Notes: generated from the sequence alone by a model not told the origin. 64,000 nucleotides of DNA from Symsagittifera roscoffensis (GCF_963678635.1 NC_087063.1:76717617-76781616); one strand, 5' to 3'. Numbered from the stretch's first letter, positions 1 through 10,954 are shown. Made by a program: numbers and translations.

Positions 1-396
1 CTACTGTCCCAAGACTACTGTCCCAAGATTACTGTCCCAAGACCACTGTCCCAAGACTACTGTCCCAAGACTACTGTCCCAAGACCAGTGCCCCAAGACC
101 ACTGTCCCAAGACCAGTGTCCCAAGACAACTGTCCCAAGACCACTGTCCCAAGACCACTGTCCCAAGACCACTGTCCCAAGACTACTGTCCCAAGACTAC
201 TGTCCCAAGACCAGTGTCCCAAGACTGTCTCGTACCAAGACTGCTCTGGTCCAAGACTGTCCCGAGACTGCACCGTCCCAAGACTGTCCCAAGACTGCAC
301 TGTCCTAAGACTGTCCCAAGACCGTACTGCACCAAGACTGTCCCCAGACTGCAATGTCCCAAGACTTCTTCGGTACTGTCCCAAGACTTGTCACTA
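1..396. repeat. 14-bp minisatellite, then variant units
   Basis: Head-to-tail copies of CTACTGTCCCAAGA (with CCACTG, TTACTG and CCAGTG variants) fill about 1-224. From about 225 to 396 the unit changes to alternating 11-bp (CTGTCCCAAGA) and about 16-bp (CTGCACTGTCCTAAGA-like) forms. All long open frames here, on both strands, are periodic translations of the repeat and are not genes. The array is cut by the window edge. Confidence 0.95.
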
Positions 397-3299
397 AGTG
401 TCTGGATATAGGATCTCTTCTTCTTCGTTGTGGGGACTCTTGAACCACTGTACCGTGTACCACCACTTGAGCTCTAATAAAAAAAATTTTCCAAAATCCC
501 TATCTTAATGGCCAAAACCCAGATACTGACCCCCCCTGTATTTATCTCCCTCTCGTTGTTTCAGGCTATTTGAAACCCTACCTTCCTCGCAGGTATCTTG
601 TGATCACCTGTTCGTTCAAATACCAACAACAAATTTTCACCAAAACGTAAAAATTTAAACAGGAAAAATTCCAAAAACAGAGAGATGAACCCACCTCAAA
701 TTCAAAGTTGGCAGATGTCAACCTTTGTCTGAAAAAATGTCTGGTACCCGGTTGCCACGCGTTTTCCTCCCCACTGCTAGCGATCTTATGGGGTATCACG
801 AAAACTGTCTATGTCCATTCCCCCCTACCGATCCGACCCGGGTACCTACCTTAACTCGATGTTAAATTTGGATATCCGCTTCTTATAACCAACGCGTGTA
901 AGTATCTAATGTAACTAAATCGACGATGCCGAACAATTAGCTACTCTAATGTGTCCCCCCTTTTTACAATTTACAACCGCCAACCTCTAACCTAAACAGA
1001 TCCCCTTCTAACCTCCCCCTCTTTAGCCCCCCTCTTAAGCCGAAAAATCCCTTAAGCGCCGGATGCTAATCTCGAGAGAAAACCGTAGACCTGTTTCCAG
1101 GCCTGCTTGTGTGAAAACTTCCTCAAAACAATGGGGCTCCGCTTATCCAATTTTACAATTTTACACTTATCTCCTACAATGTAATGTGGATTTTAACGAT
1201 ACCCGTTTGCCCAACTTGAGAACACCCCTGTGCGTCCTCTTCTTGTTGTAGTGATCCCGTGCTGGTTGTCCCCTTGACGTGCACTGCATTTGACACCAGC
1301 ACCACCTTCCCACTTGGCTGGTCACCTCTTCCAGTCAAGTCTCCTAGTGGTCCGGTTCTGTCCTTGTGAACCACTTTCCCACTCGGCTGGTCACCTTTTC
1401 TAGTCAAGTCTCCTAGTGGTCCAGCTAGGTTGCAAGCTATCTAAAAACCCTTAACAACGCCCCCACTTGGGCACCTTATTGAAGTCACTGGTTTAGATTG
1501 CTAGATTGATCGAAATGATCGGTCTTATAAAACAGTATGGGTATACTATTTAATTAATATAAAGGTTTGATCCAACTAATCTGGTATCAAAGTCACTGTC
1601 TTTTTTGTTTTATGGTTTTGTTCCTTTTTCTATACTTTTTCCTTGTTTTTGTTTCGCTTTTTGTCTTTTTGCTCGTGTTTTTGTCCCCCTAGTTACCCCC
1701 CTTACTCGGTTAGCTAGGCCTCGTTCGGAGAGCGTACCAGGAAGTTTTCTCAAATTTTCTTAAAAAGCTATCAAGGTACAACCGGAAGGTTTACACGTTC
1801 CCGCTGAACCGTACCACCGGTACTCTAGAATGGGCTTGCAGCCCGAAGCTGTGTCAAATGGGTTCGACTCCGTAGTCATGATGTAAAAACACCCAGGAGC
1901 GCCAATAAAAAAAATCTATAACAGTCGCCTACTTCGGTCACATATGAGGCTTAAGAAAAATAGGCTTAACCATTGGCTCAAGAGTCAGGGACACTATCTC
2001 TTGTGTTTTTCTACCTCAAAACGGTCGGAGCCAATTCGGTTCACTTGCGACATGAGACTAAAAACCCGTTACAGCTTAAAAGCCACTACCAAAATACCCC
2101 CCCCCACTCTAGAAAATAAGAACGTGCCCATACTTAGGTCTCAAAGTACCCAAAATACACGAACGCCGTTAAAAACAGGGTCGGAACAATCCGTTAAGTT
2201 ATTTTTTATTAGACAGTGGAACTTTAATCCATTTCAGATGGATCAACCTAAAACTCGCCTTATCTCAACATAACCATCATAAAACACACTCGAGAAAACT
2301 AAATTTGGTACTTACATAGCAGCACGCTTGAGACACAGAGTAACTAAACTAATTAACGACTCTGGCATAAATATAATCAAATATAACTCAAGAAGTTTTC
2401 TAACGATGAGTCCCAATCAAGGGAAGTAAGTTTTAACTCAAGAATATAGTTTGACTCTGGACCATTGGGAGACTTCACTTGTCCGCCTTTCCGTTGAAGG
2501 TTAACACTGGTCCAGTTGATTTTAGCTCTGCTCTCGTGTTCGTTTGGTCTCCTATATCAGATAGGACAGCTCTACTCTAGTTTTCTACGATGGAAAATTG
2601 CGAATAGCGATTTCCCACTGTATATATTTGACAACTTTCCCGCAATTGTTAATTCGGTCGTTCTGATTTCTCATTTTTTGTTTTCAGTTGTCGCGAGAAA
2701 ACTGAGCACGACAGGCTCCATTCGAATTTTTGAAAATTAAAACTTCACTCCAAAATCACGTATATTCGTGTCCCTCCAGGTCAAACTTCTAGATATGACC
2801 GACTGGCACATTAATTCGATAGTTTTAACCTTAGATTTTTGCACGGCATGACGTTCAACCATTGGGAGCCAAATCTACCTTGTACCGCTTTGAATCTTTT
2901 AAAGTCCGGTGGTTCGAGTCTTAAAATCAGTCTGCATTTTCGCTGTCCGGTGCCATCATTTTCCTGTGCCATTTCAATTTTCCAAAATTCAAACCACCGT
3001 TTAAGCTCATCATTATAGGTTCACATGCTCCAAATCAAAATTTTGGGTTGAGGCTTTTCGCTCGTTTTGGCGAGAAAGCGAAAGCATTAAAAGCTAGTAG
3101 ACTGAAGGAAGAAAAACCCAAGTCATCTTTAGCTACCTAGAGAATTGCTTGTAAAAAATGGTTACAATCCATTTTCACATTAGCGACCTTGCATAACGGG
3201 TTTTTTAGTATTTTGTCGTAGCGTTCCAAAAAACATGCCAAGCTAAATCAATTTTCCAGGTGAAACCCTTGAGGGGCGTCTGTTTTGTCAAAGACATCC
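397..3299. other. Intergenic, no gene recognised
   Basis: No convincing coding region. It holds a 52-bp direct repeat at 1302-1353 and 1371-1422 (period 69 bp). A frame at 1944-2273 on the plus strand (109 codons) has no recognisable motif. Several short C-rich runs occur near 950-1030. A TGGTATCAAAGTC string near 1580 resembles an initiator-Met primer-binding site, but no LTR is visible next to it. Confidence 0.6.
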
Positions 3300-3742
3300 G
3301 GGATTATTTCAAGCTCCTTAATTTTTGTCGAGTGATTGTTTTTGACAAAGGTCGCCGATTGGAGATCCTGGTATAAGAAGCTCTTCATTTTTTAAATATA
3401 TTTTTTGAATATATTATTTCGAAATTGAGTTGATATTGAATTGTACTGTCTACTCGTGGTCGGTCCCAAAAAAAACATACTTCGACCCTTTTCATTATTC
3501 AACCTCAGGCAGTAAGATTGTTCCGATTTCAGAGTGCCTTTAAGGTTCCGGAGTACTGACTTATAATTGTCGGCTAAATTTCCATCATCTAAATACCAGA
3601 TGTTAATTTTCGGCTCTAGTTGTTCGACTGCAGTAAGGGTGGGCTGCAGGATCGCCTGTTCATTTCCTGCTTCTGACATAATAGAGCTTCTGTAAAAAAG
3701 GTAACTATGTTTACTGTACGCGCAGTGGGTGTTTTTAAACAA
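3300..3742 (-). pseudogene. Reverse transcriptase fragment
   Basis: On the minus strand the frame from 3742 down to 3392 reads through a clear reverse-transcriptase palm: a hydrophobic stretch, the catalytic motif IWYLDDG, then a helix ending in MFFLGPTTS. A few dozen bases further on, in another frame, a LLIPGSPIGD-like segment follows, which is the next conserved block in this RT group. The fragment is short, lacks fingers and connection regions, and is frameshifted. It is therefore a dead remnant of a retroelement of non-LTR or related type. The exact clade cannot be named. Confidence 0.6.
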
Positions 3743-4361
3743 TTCTGGACGATTTGAATAAGCATGATTTTCTGTTTGGAGAGTTACTTAGAGACTGAAG
3801 GGACCCCGGACTGTAACCTCGGTTACTATAATACTTCGACCTTCTGATTTTATAAAACAAAAAGCGATTCATACTCGTCAGTAAGCTGATGAATACTAAA
3901 ATGACCAATCAGAACCGAGATGGGAAAGCAAACTTACGAAATAAGTAATTTTTATTTAAGTTTTTACTTGTTTCAATTCTGATTGGTTATTATAGTGTTT
4001 GTCTGCTTTCTGAAGAGTATGATTACGCAGTTGTCTAAATACTGCTACGGAACCAATATTTTTCCAGTGGATTACCAGAATACTTTTTCTACATTTTTGA
4101 AAATTGGGTTGATTCATCAAGTATTACCCTTGTAATATGCAAAAACTTGAAACAAATAATGATTTGAAAAGAGCAAACTACCTATTTCCAGAAAATGTTC
4201 GAATGCATGATCTAGTTTTCCGATAAAAACTGTTGTAGCACAAAAAAAGCAAATTTGTTCAAAATTAGCAGGTTGCTTCTGAAATGATTTCTGTCTGTCT
4301 CACGTTTTTGCAGTATATTATTCGTCGTGTCCTTTAACATTTTTCCAATTGTTCGTTGGCT
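3743..4361. other. Intergenic / presumed upstream region of KDM8
   Basis: AT-rich sequence without a recognisable gene or repeat. It ends in the acceptor TGTTTCAG (AG at 4369-4370) just before the KDM8 start, so its right part is either a 5'-UTR intron or an outron removed by trans-splicing. Confidence 0.45.
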
Positions 4362-4379
4362 ATGTTTCAGAATTTATTC

Positions 4380-7300
4380 ATGTCTGTTAAGGTTGAACTA
4401 GATGGCTTGTTTGCGAAAGATTTTGAGTTTGTCAGTCAAAGCCCGTTTTTAACTGCGCACAAAAGTTTAATAGAAAAATCCTTGAAGCATTCGCCCAAGA
4501 TATCTTTGAAAATGAGCCAAGTTTGTCTGGACTTTGTATGGGAGCGATTACACACCGGACACTGGAGTCTCGTTTCGCATTATTGGCGTTCCGCATATTC
4601 CTTTTTTTCAACAACAGCTGCTTTGGCATGTCTATCAAGCAATTCTAACAAGTTACAGGCTTTGAAATTCCTTGACTATGGCATTATCATGGGTGGTGAT
4701 GTCGAAAATGTACTGACAACATTGGCCCAAGGTATCCACGATTCTCTTGAGCAAAATGATAAATTAGAACTGATAGAAGTTAGTAAAGAAAAAATTGATA
4801 ATGGATTCAAATTTTTGAGCGCGTACTAGAATTTTGTTGTTTGTTTGAAATAGTGCATTGAAGCCGATTCCAGAATATCAAGACCTTCTTCTATCGCTGA
4901 ACACGAAAACATTGTTTGCGAAGAGTTTTTGAAACTTATAGCCGCTGATTTGCCATTCAAAATAACTGGTGCCTTAGAAATTTGGCCAGCACTGAAACGT
5001 TGGTCTCTCAAATACATTCTGGTAAGATATTTCGCGTTCTCAGTAATAATTCGGAAAATATGCTCATTAGAAATCCTTGAAATTTATGTTGTTCCAGAAG
5101 ATCTGCGCTTACAGGCACGTGCCGATAGAGATAGGATCCAAGTACAATGATGAGGACTGGACGCAGCAAATAATGCCATTGTACAAGTTTGTCGAAACTT
5201 ACTTCGCACCGCAGGAATCCGTAAAAGGCTGGTCATTAAGGGAAATTTTCATGCGAATAGTTCATTTTTCACGCAAAATCATGTACTAGAAAGAACGCTC
5301 ATGGAACACTTGGTTGGTATAATATCGAGCGCGGCGCTTTTAATCGCAATTGAGATTCCAAAATTAATCGTTAAACAGATGTTTAGAGTAAAAAAAGACG
5401 GGCATGCATTTTTTGCTATTCAGGAACAAATTACAAATTTAGCGAAGAGTGGAAAAGTCTTCATTGTGGAACATTTTTTATACTAGTCACACACTGAAAG
5501 TTGGGAGGAAACACACTGTGTTTTTGCTTGTTTATTCCGTACACAAATTGGGGAAAAACTTTTATTTCTGATTGTTTTTTTTCCAAATACTCCCTTTTTG
5601 CGCAATGTCGAGCGAGTAAAGCAACGAGTAGGTGTTATACTTGAAAAAAGTTCTTGAGCCGTGAAAAATTAAGTTTTACTACAGGAAAAATTGTTTTCAA
5701 AGCTTCCACTATTTCTTCCTTGGCAATAAAAAGGTTTGAAAAAATCTGCAAAAATTCGTTTTAAGTTTTTTTTTGTTTTGTTATAAAGAGTCGATGAACG
5801 TAGTTCAGACTTCTTTATAGGTCGTGATGATATATTTTTTTCAGGAGAAGTCTTAAAGATTGTTCATGCTCTGTTTTATTTTTCGCGGTTTGAATGTTGA
5901 TCTCTTTTTAAGTTCAGTTCATTTCCTCTGTTGAAAGGAAGACAAATTCCATTATCGAAGTGAAAGTGTAAAGGTCATAAATTCCAGTGAAAGTGTAAAG
6001 GTCACGAAAAACGTGATCGACTTCTAATTTTGAAAATGAAATTTAATTATCAGATTTTCCGACGAAGTATAAGTTTCATATATAGATCCAGTTTTCTCAA
6101 ATTGGGTTAATTTCATCACAAAAAGTGTCTATCATATATTGTTCTAGAAATTCAGAGGTTTAAGGCCACCTATTTTTTCTTCGAAATTCGAAAGTTGAAG
6201 TTTTTTTTATAAACAAATCAGTATTTTTTTTGTTTCCTGGCTTTTATTGATTTGTTTTCTTCCTGTCTGTTGGCTCTGTTTGATTTTTTTGAAGCCAAAT
6301 GTATTCAATAATGCCTAATTTTCTATGTTTCAAGCTCTTGTGTAATTCTTCTCATAACGCCACGCATAGAAAACGACATAGTTTCGATTTCTGGCTGTCC
6401 TTGTTATGATGGTTCTAATTATCTTTCAGATAGTCGATGGAGAACACTGACCCGTCGCTTGAAAAGTACTTTCGAGCCCATAAAGACACAATAACATCAA
6501 TAAGTTTCAACCCTACCGGCAAACAAGCTGCATCTGGGTCTTACGATAGCAGCCTAATAGTATGGAACCTCAAGCATAACCAGAGTCAGAACCGGTCTTT
6601 TCGGTACCAAGGTCATGAAGATGCGGTAATGGACGTTCGGTTTTCCCCGAACGGACAATTAGTCGCTAGTGCTTCCAGAGACAAAACAGTTCGGCTTTGG
6701 GTGCCAACTATAAAAGGTGAAAGTTCTAGTTTCAAAGCACACACTTCAACCGTCAGATCTGTGGACTTCTCACATGATGGTGAGCTTTTATGCACATCGT
6801 CTGATGACAAAACAGTCAAACTATTCACTGTTCATCGACAAAAGTTCCAGTTTTCTCTAAGCGGCCATTCGAATTGGGTACGCGTTGCAAGGTTTGCTCC
6901 GGATTCAAGGATCTTAGTCTCAGGAAGCGATGACAAAACCATAAAAATTTGGGATAAGTCAACCAAGGAATGTGTTCATACATTCAATGAACTTAATTGT
7001 CACGTGAACAGTTTGATGTTTCACCCTAGCGGCACTTGCATCGCAGCTGGAAACTCGGATTCGACTATAAAGATATGGGATATCAGAACCAACAAGCTAC
7101 TTCAACATTATCAAACACATACCGATGAGGTTAACTCAGTATGTCTTCATCCTTCTGGAAATTTGCTCATTTCAGCGTCATCTGATTCGACCTTGAAATT
7201 GTTTGACCTTTTAGAAGGTCGTCTTATTTATACTCTTCATGGTCATCAACCTAAAAAAGCAGTTGCGGTCGCGTTTAGTCACTGCGGTGAGTATTTTGCT

Positions 7301-10300
7301 TCCGGGGGAGCGGATAACCAGTTGTTATACTGGAAGACTAACTTATCAAGCTACTTCAACCAGGAAAACAATCAAGAAAATCAAGCAGCCCCGGGGCGCG
7401 TGTATAATACTGGTACAAATGATGCATTTCCAAGTGGGGTGATTTCGTCTGTTAATAATCCGAACCGGCCAATGATGTCACATCCGCATCAACCGAGTGT
7501 ATACGATTCGAAAGCAAAATCAGTGGTTTTCGGTGGGGGCTCAATTCCAATTTCATCAGCGCGTTCGGTTCTGAACCCAACTGGCGACACTGTCAATCAT
7601 GTGATTAACGAAGTGGATTACAACCCGCCACAGTCGCCGCCTCATACGAATAAAAGCAGCTCAAACGCGAGTACGATGAATGAGAGTAAGAAAATGAACC
7701 TAGCTCTGAGTCAAATTATATCACAGCTTGATACTCTTACTCAAACCGTCGCCATTTTGGAACAAAGACTCACGAATGTGGAAAATAAGATAGCCGACGT
7801 TGTTGCTCACCCGAGCTCAACTCATATGCCGAAATCATCACATCACAAATAAACGAATGATTTGAGTCACCGGAGATTTAGATCACATTAGCGTGCAATT
7901 ATTGATGCAAATGAACTTGCCTTAACTACTTAGTATTAGCTACAAAAGTAGCCTTATGATTAGTGTGCCTTTATGTAGTGAATCTGTGAAAGTTTTTACT
8001 GTAGCGGATTCAGAATATAGACGTTTCTTTGTTTCTTGATTAAATGAAAAGCAATACAACACAAACTTGCTCAGAAAAAAGCTCAAATTTTTTGGATTCG
8101 CAAAATTTCTTTTAAGAGATGCTGAATCCGCGTTTGTTTTTTTTGCATAGATTTTAATGATTAGAAATGAGTTTCGCTAGGTGTCTTATTGATTCAATGT
8201 TTCTAATTTAATTTTTATCAAATTAGTTTTTTTTGAAATGTTATGTTAATCATAACTAAATAAGAAAGAAATTTATCTGTTTAAAGAAATTTATATTGAA
8301 TATAAAACAGCAAAATGACCAGCCTTTTAATCAGGATACCTTGCCCAGCATGATTTTCTTGGACAAGTTCCCTTGTTGAGAGAGGATATTACCATCCCCG
8401 ATTATTGCTACATGACTCCTGAATTGATCAATGGGGCCGAGAAGGGTGATGTTCTAATCAACTCGTGGTTTGGACCAGCTGGAACAGTATCTCCGCTGCA
8501 CCAAGATCCAAGACGAAACCTACTCTGTCAGGTAATTTTTTTTGCGACAAAAATAAAATAAAAATTCGGTAATTTTCAAAAACAGTTGTCACAAATTGTT
8601 TCCACAAGTCCAGTTCTTGCCATATTACGAGGCACATTCCAAGCGAACATTTGAATCATTTCCTTGCTCAGCGTTATTGGATCAGAAAACTAATGTCAAT
8701 ATTTTATCAGCTCAGTAAAACTAATTAAATGTCACCTACGCTTGAGTACAGTCCTGAAACTGTTGGCTGATATAAAGACTTTCAACAAAAGTTTGTTTTG
8801 GATAAAATTTTGTTTTGGATAAAATTTTGTTGACTAAAAATTGCATTGTACTGATCAAAGGTTGGTTTCTGAAATTTGTCCGTTTTTCTATTTTCGGAAA
8901 AGATTGCAGTTTTGTTTGCACTCGTATCGTTTTTTGGTAGTTTGGCTTTCGATTCTTCCAGAAGGTCCTTTTTCAGAATCCTTTTTAATCTGAGCTTCAA
9001 GTACGCTCTGAATAGCCAAATGGATTGTCGCAGACTTCTGTGTCAAATATATTTCATACTTAGAATTGAAGCGTAATCAAAAAGTACCTGTTGATATGGT
9101 TTTCTCAATTTGGGTGAGTTTTTTCACAAATAAACTTGAAATTGAAAGAGCTTTGCGATGATCTTATTGTCGTATAATACTCGGAAGTTGGAAAATTTAA
9201 CAGTTATTTTTCGGCGTCTTTCACTAAACTATTGATTTTTCAGGTTCAAACTTGCCAGAGCAAAGGTTTTGTTTTAGGTTAAAAGGGAACACAACAGTTG
9301 CTGGCTCATTTTTTCGCAATAATTAAGTTCTCCAGAAAAATGATTTGTTTTTTGGTTTTCTTTGGATTCGTGTTAGTCACTTCGTCGTTCAATGGGAAGG
9401 AACTTTGTTTTTGGGTGTGCAGTAGTTTTTTTTTGTTTTCCACGAAAACTAGGTACCACAAATAATCATTTGAAAAGATTTAGTGATAAATAATATTGAA
9501 GCCCTTTCAGTCGTGAATGGAATGACATTGACATTAATAAGTTTTCAAAAAGTATTCACAGTTTTAGTCTAATTTTGAGCAAGTAAAGCGAGCGAGTCGT
9601 AGGTCTTATAATAGCTTATAATTCAAGCTCGTGAATTTACTCCAGTAAAATAAGTTTCCGATTTTTCTTTCAGAGCCCTTTTCAGAAAAGAATTTTTGAA
9701 AAATATATAAAATTCGCAAATTATGAAAAAAAATTGGATATATATATTTTTAATCTTTCTCTTCTCTTTTTTTTTAGAAAATTCATGTTTAATAATTTTT
9801 TCATACAGTTTTTTTAGTATCAGGGTCGGTACTTTCTGTGCTACTTGAACAGCAACCGGCGGTTCTTATTATTTTTTTTTTTTGGTTTTCCTTTATTCAT
9901 CAGGTTCTTTAATTTTTGTATCGCAAATCATGCAAACCTAAGCATCACCTGTGTTAATGATTGTGCAAACCTAAGCTTCGCATGTGTTACTGATTTTGCA
10001 TTGCACTAACTATAAGGTTGTAAAGTTTGAACGATTGATAAACTTCAAGCTCCAAATTGTAAGATTTACGGCAATTATAAAAACTCTGGACTTTGCGCGA
10101 ATGCTACAATCTGTTGATGCAATTTATCTTTTTACACAACGAACTCGTCCCCTCACAAGTTAAGCAGCAGTAATTAGCAATGAAGGTGACCATATATCGT
10201 ATTTTTCAATTATCAGTACTTTCAGGTGTTCGGAAGGAAGCAGTTGGTGTTGATACCTGCCTGTGACTCCGAGTACGTCTATCCTGCATCAGATGATCCC

Positions 10301-10486
10301 CTTCTGCTGAACACCAGTCAAGTAGACGTCGAAAACGTCGACAAAGAAAAGTTTCCCCTCTTTGAACGAGCCAATCAGATTACAGCTGTGTTGAACCCAG
10401 GAGATATGATCTATATTCCGCCGAAGTGTTGGCATTTTGTGAAGTCGCTGGATCCTAGTTTCTCAATTAGTTTTTGGTTTGATTGA
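4380..10486 (+). CDS. KDM8: JmjC-domain oxygenase KDM8/JMJD5 (5 exons)
   Basis: Exons: 4380-4778, 4854-5021, 5098-5227, 8335-8531, 10226-10486; 384 codons, against 416 residues in human. The N-terminal helical domain is seen in [13 protein letters not shown] and [12 protein letters not shown]. The JmjC core follows, with iron ligands H288 and D290 (SPLHQDP) and distal H368 (KCWHFVKSL). A GRK lysine at residue 303 is expected to bind 2-oxoglutarate, and the C-terminal FSISFWFD matches the family end. The family is a nuclear Fe(II)/2-oxoglutarate oxygenase reported to hydroxylate arginine residues; a histone demethylase role is disputed. Introns 1 and 2 are only 75 and 76 bp. Intron 3 (5228-8334) contains the whole POC1 gene and best fits as GC-AG: only that junction restores [10 protein letters not shown]. 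Start 4380 was chosen because an ATG at 4362 lies upstream of the acceptor at 4369-4370. An AATAAA lies 8 bp after the stop. The exon 3 to exon 4 join is inferred from phase and homology. Confidence 0.92.
5959..6004. promoter_or_regulatory. Paired AAAGGTCA direct repeat upstream of POC1
   Basis: The 19-bp sequence AGTGAAAGTGTAAAGGTCA occurs twice (5959-5977 and 5986-6004; period 27 bp), inside KDM8 intron 3 and about 430 bp before the POC1 start. Each copy contains AAAGGTCA, the extended half-site used by monomeric nuclear receptors. Binding is a guess; the perfect duplication is directly visible. Confidence 0.25.
6428..6436 (+). promoter_or_regulatory. 3' splice acceptor directly before POC1 ATG
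   Basis: TTCTAAT (branch-like) followed by TATCTTTCAG ends at 6429, leaving a 7-nt leader before the ATG at 6437. This is a strong acceptor with no coding exon upstream, as expected for trans-splicing or a 5'-UTR intron. Confidence 0.55.
6437..7852 (+). CDS. POC1: POC1 centriolar WD40 protein, intronless, nested in KDM8 intron 3
   Basis: A single uninterrupted 471-codon frame. Residues of about 10-300 form seven WD40 repeats. Examples are [21 protein letters not shown] and [13 protein letters not shown], and all are close to animal POC1A/POC1B. A low-complexity linker follows. Near residues 420-460 is the family's diagnostic C-terminal coiled coil ([16 protein letters not shown]). POC1 is a core centriole and basal-body component needed for centriole length, stability and ciliogenesis. 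Vertebrate POC1 genes have many introns, whereas this one has none and lies on the sense strand inside another gene's intron, so a retrocopy or complete intron loss is likely. The frame is intact, so the gene is probably active. The AATAAA hexamer (7848-7853) overlaps the TAA stop. Confidence 0.97.
   Translation: MENTDPSLEKYFRAHKDTITSISFNPTGKQAASGSYDSSLIVWNLKHNQSQNRSFRYQGHEDAVMDVRFSPNGQLVASASRDKTVRLWVPTIKGESSSFKAHTSTVRSVDFSHDGELLCTSSDDKTVKLFTVHRQKFQFSLSGHSNWVRVARFAPDSRILVSGSDDKTIKIWDKSTKECVHTFNELNCHVNSLMFHPSGTCIAAGNSDSTIKIWDIRTNKLLQHYQTHTDEVNSVCLHPSGNLLISASSDSTLKLFDLLEGRLIYTLHGHQPKKAVAVAFSHCGEYFASGGADNQLLYWKTNLSSYFNQENNQENQAAPGRVYNTGTNDAFPSGVISSVNNPNRPMMSHPHQPSVYDSKAKSVVFGGGSIPISSARSVLNPTGDTVNHVINEVDYNPPQSPPHTNKSSSNASTMNESKKMNLALSQIISQLDTLTQTVAILEQRLTNVENKIADVVAHPSSTHMPKSSHHK
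7848..7853 (+). terminator. Polyadenylation hexamer overlapping POC1 stop codon
   Basis: AATAAA includes the TAA stop (7850-7852). If used, the POC1 mRNA would have almost no 3' UTR. The signal also lies in the sense orientation inside KDM8 intron 3. Confidence 0.45.
7854..8334. other. Rest of KDM8 intron 3
   Basis: AT-rich intron sequence after POC1, with no gene or repeat family recognised. It ends with the acceptor TTTTAATCAG at 8325-8334. Confidence 0.6.
8532..10225. other. KDM8 intron 4 with dispersed repeats
   Basis: The donor is CAG|GTAATT and the acceptor TTTCAG. An 18-bp unit (GTTTTGGATAAAATTTTG) occurs twice in tandem near 8793-8828. About 9380-9960 matches a dispersed repeat also present near 12590-13080, 13960-14490, 57990-58520 and 62540-63100. 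Shared pieces are a GGGAAGGAACTTTG-like start, CACAAATAATCAT, and CACAGCAACCGGCGG near 9840-9860. Confidence 0.6.
9380..9960. repeat. Dispersed repeat family C, copy 1
   Basis: Recognised by ordered blocks shared with other copies: CACAAATAATCAT, AGTGATAAATAATATTGAAG, TTTCAGTCGTGAATGG, AGCAAGTAAAGCGAGCGAG and CTGTGCTACTTGAACAGCAA. No terminal repeats or coding sequence are evident. It lies within a KDM8 intron. Confidence 0.5.
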
Positions 10487-10493
10487 GCTTCTA

Positions 10494-10499
10494 AATAAA
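10494..10499 (+). terminator. KDM8 polyadenylation hexamer
   Basis: AATAAA begins 8 bp after the TGA stop of KDM8, implying a very short 3' UTR like that of POC1. Confidence 0.6.
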
Positions 10500-10734
10500 A
10501 TTTTGTAATCGATTTTTGTGTTTAATATCAGTTTGTTACGCTTGCGATAAGCAAGCGTTATCAAACTGGAATTTAGACTTTTTCTAGTTAACAACTAGTT
10601 TTACAAAATCAGTCGAATCTCTTGACATGCTCAATGCTCTTCACCTCGCATGCTCTTCAGTTGACATGCTCAATTTCGTGAAAATTCAAATTCGACTACT
10701 GGCTGAGTACAAGTTACGACAGGGTAGTTTCAGG

Positions 10735-10815
10735 GGGGACTTGAAAGTTTTTTTTTACGTAGGAAGATTTTTTCGGCTCAACTGGTGTCTGCTCAAAGAT
10801 TGGCGGCCATGATTC
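10735..10815. repeat. Dispersed repeat family S, short copy
   Basis: Contains CAGGGGGGACTTGA and then TCGGCTCAACTGGTGTCTGC. The same pair of blocks recurs near 32095-32460, 35510-36120 and 61890-62110, so this is an interspersed repeat fragment. Confidence 0.5.
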
Positions 10816-10954
10816 AGGTTCGTAAGTTTTGTCCAGTTGCCACTTTGAATTTCAAATGTCTTGCTTGGCATATTTGCCCAGGATTCCTGTGTGATAAAAA
10901 CTGGTATTATGAACGTGCAAGAATTTTAATTTTAATTTTTTGAGACGCTTTGAA

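Noticed and set aside
1-411. Three long open frames in the first 400 bp
   Set aside because: They are translations of the 14-bp repeat in different frames and strands and carry no protein-like composition.
1575-1600. TGGTATCAAAGTC as an LTR primer-binding site
   Set aside because: No LTR end beside it, no polypurine tract and no retroelement genes near by.
5301-5486. Plus-strand 61-codon frame after KDM8 exon 3
   Set aside because: It lies in KDM8 intron 3, has no homology I recognise and no splice link to the gene.
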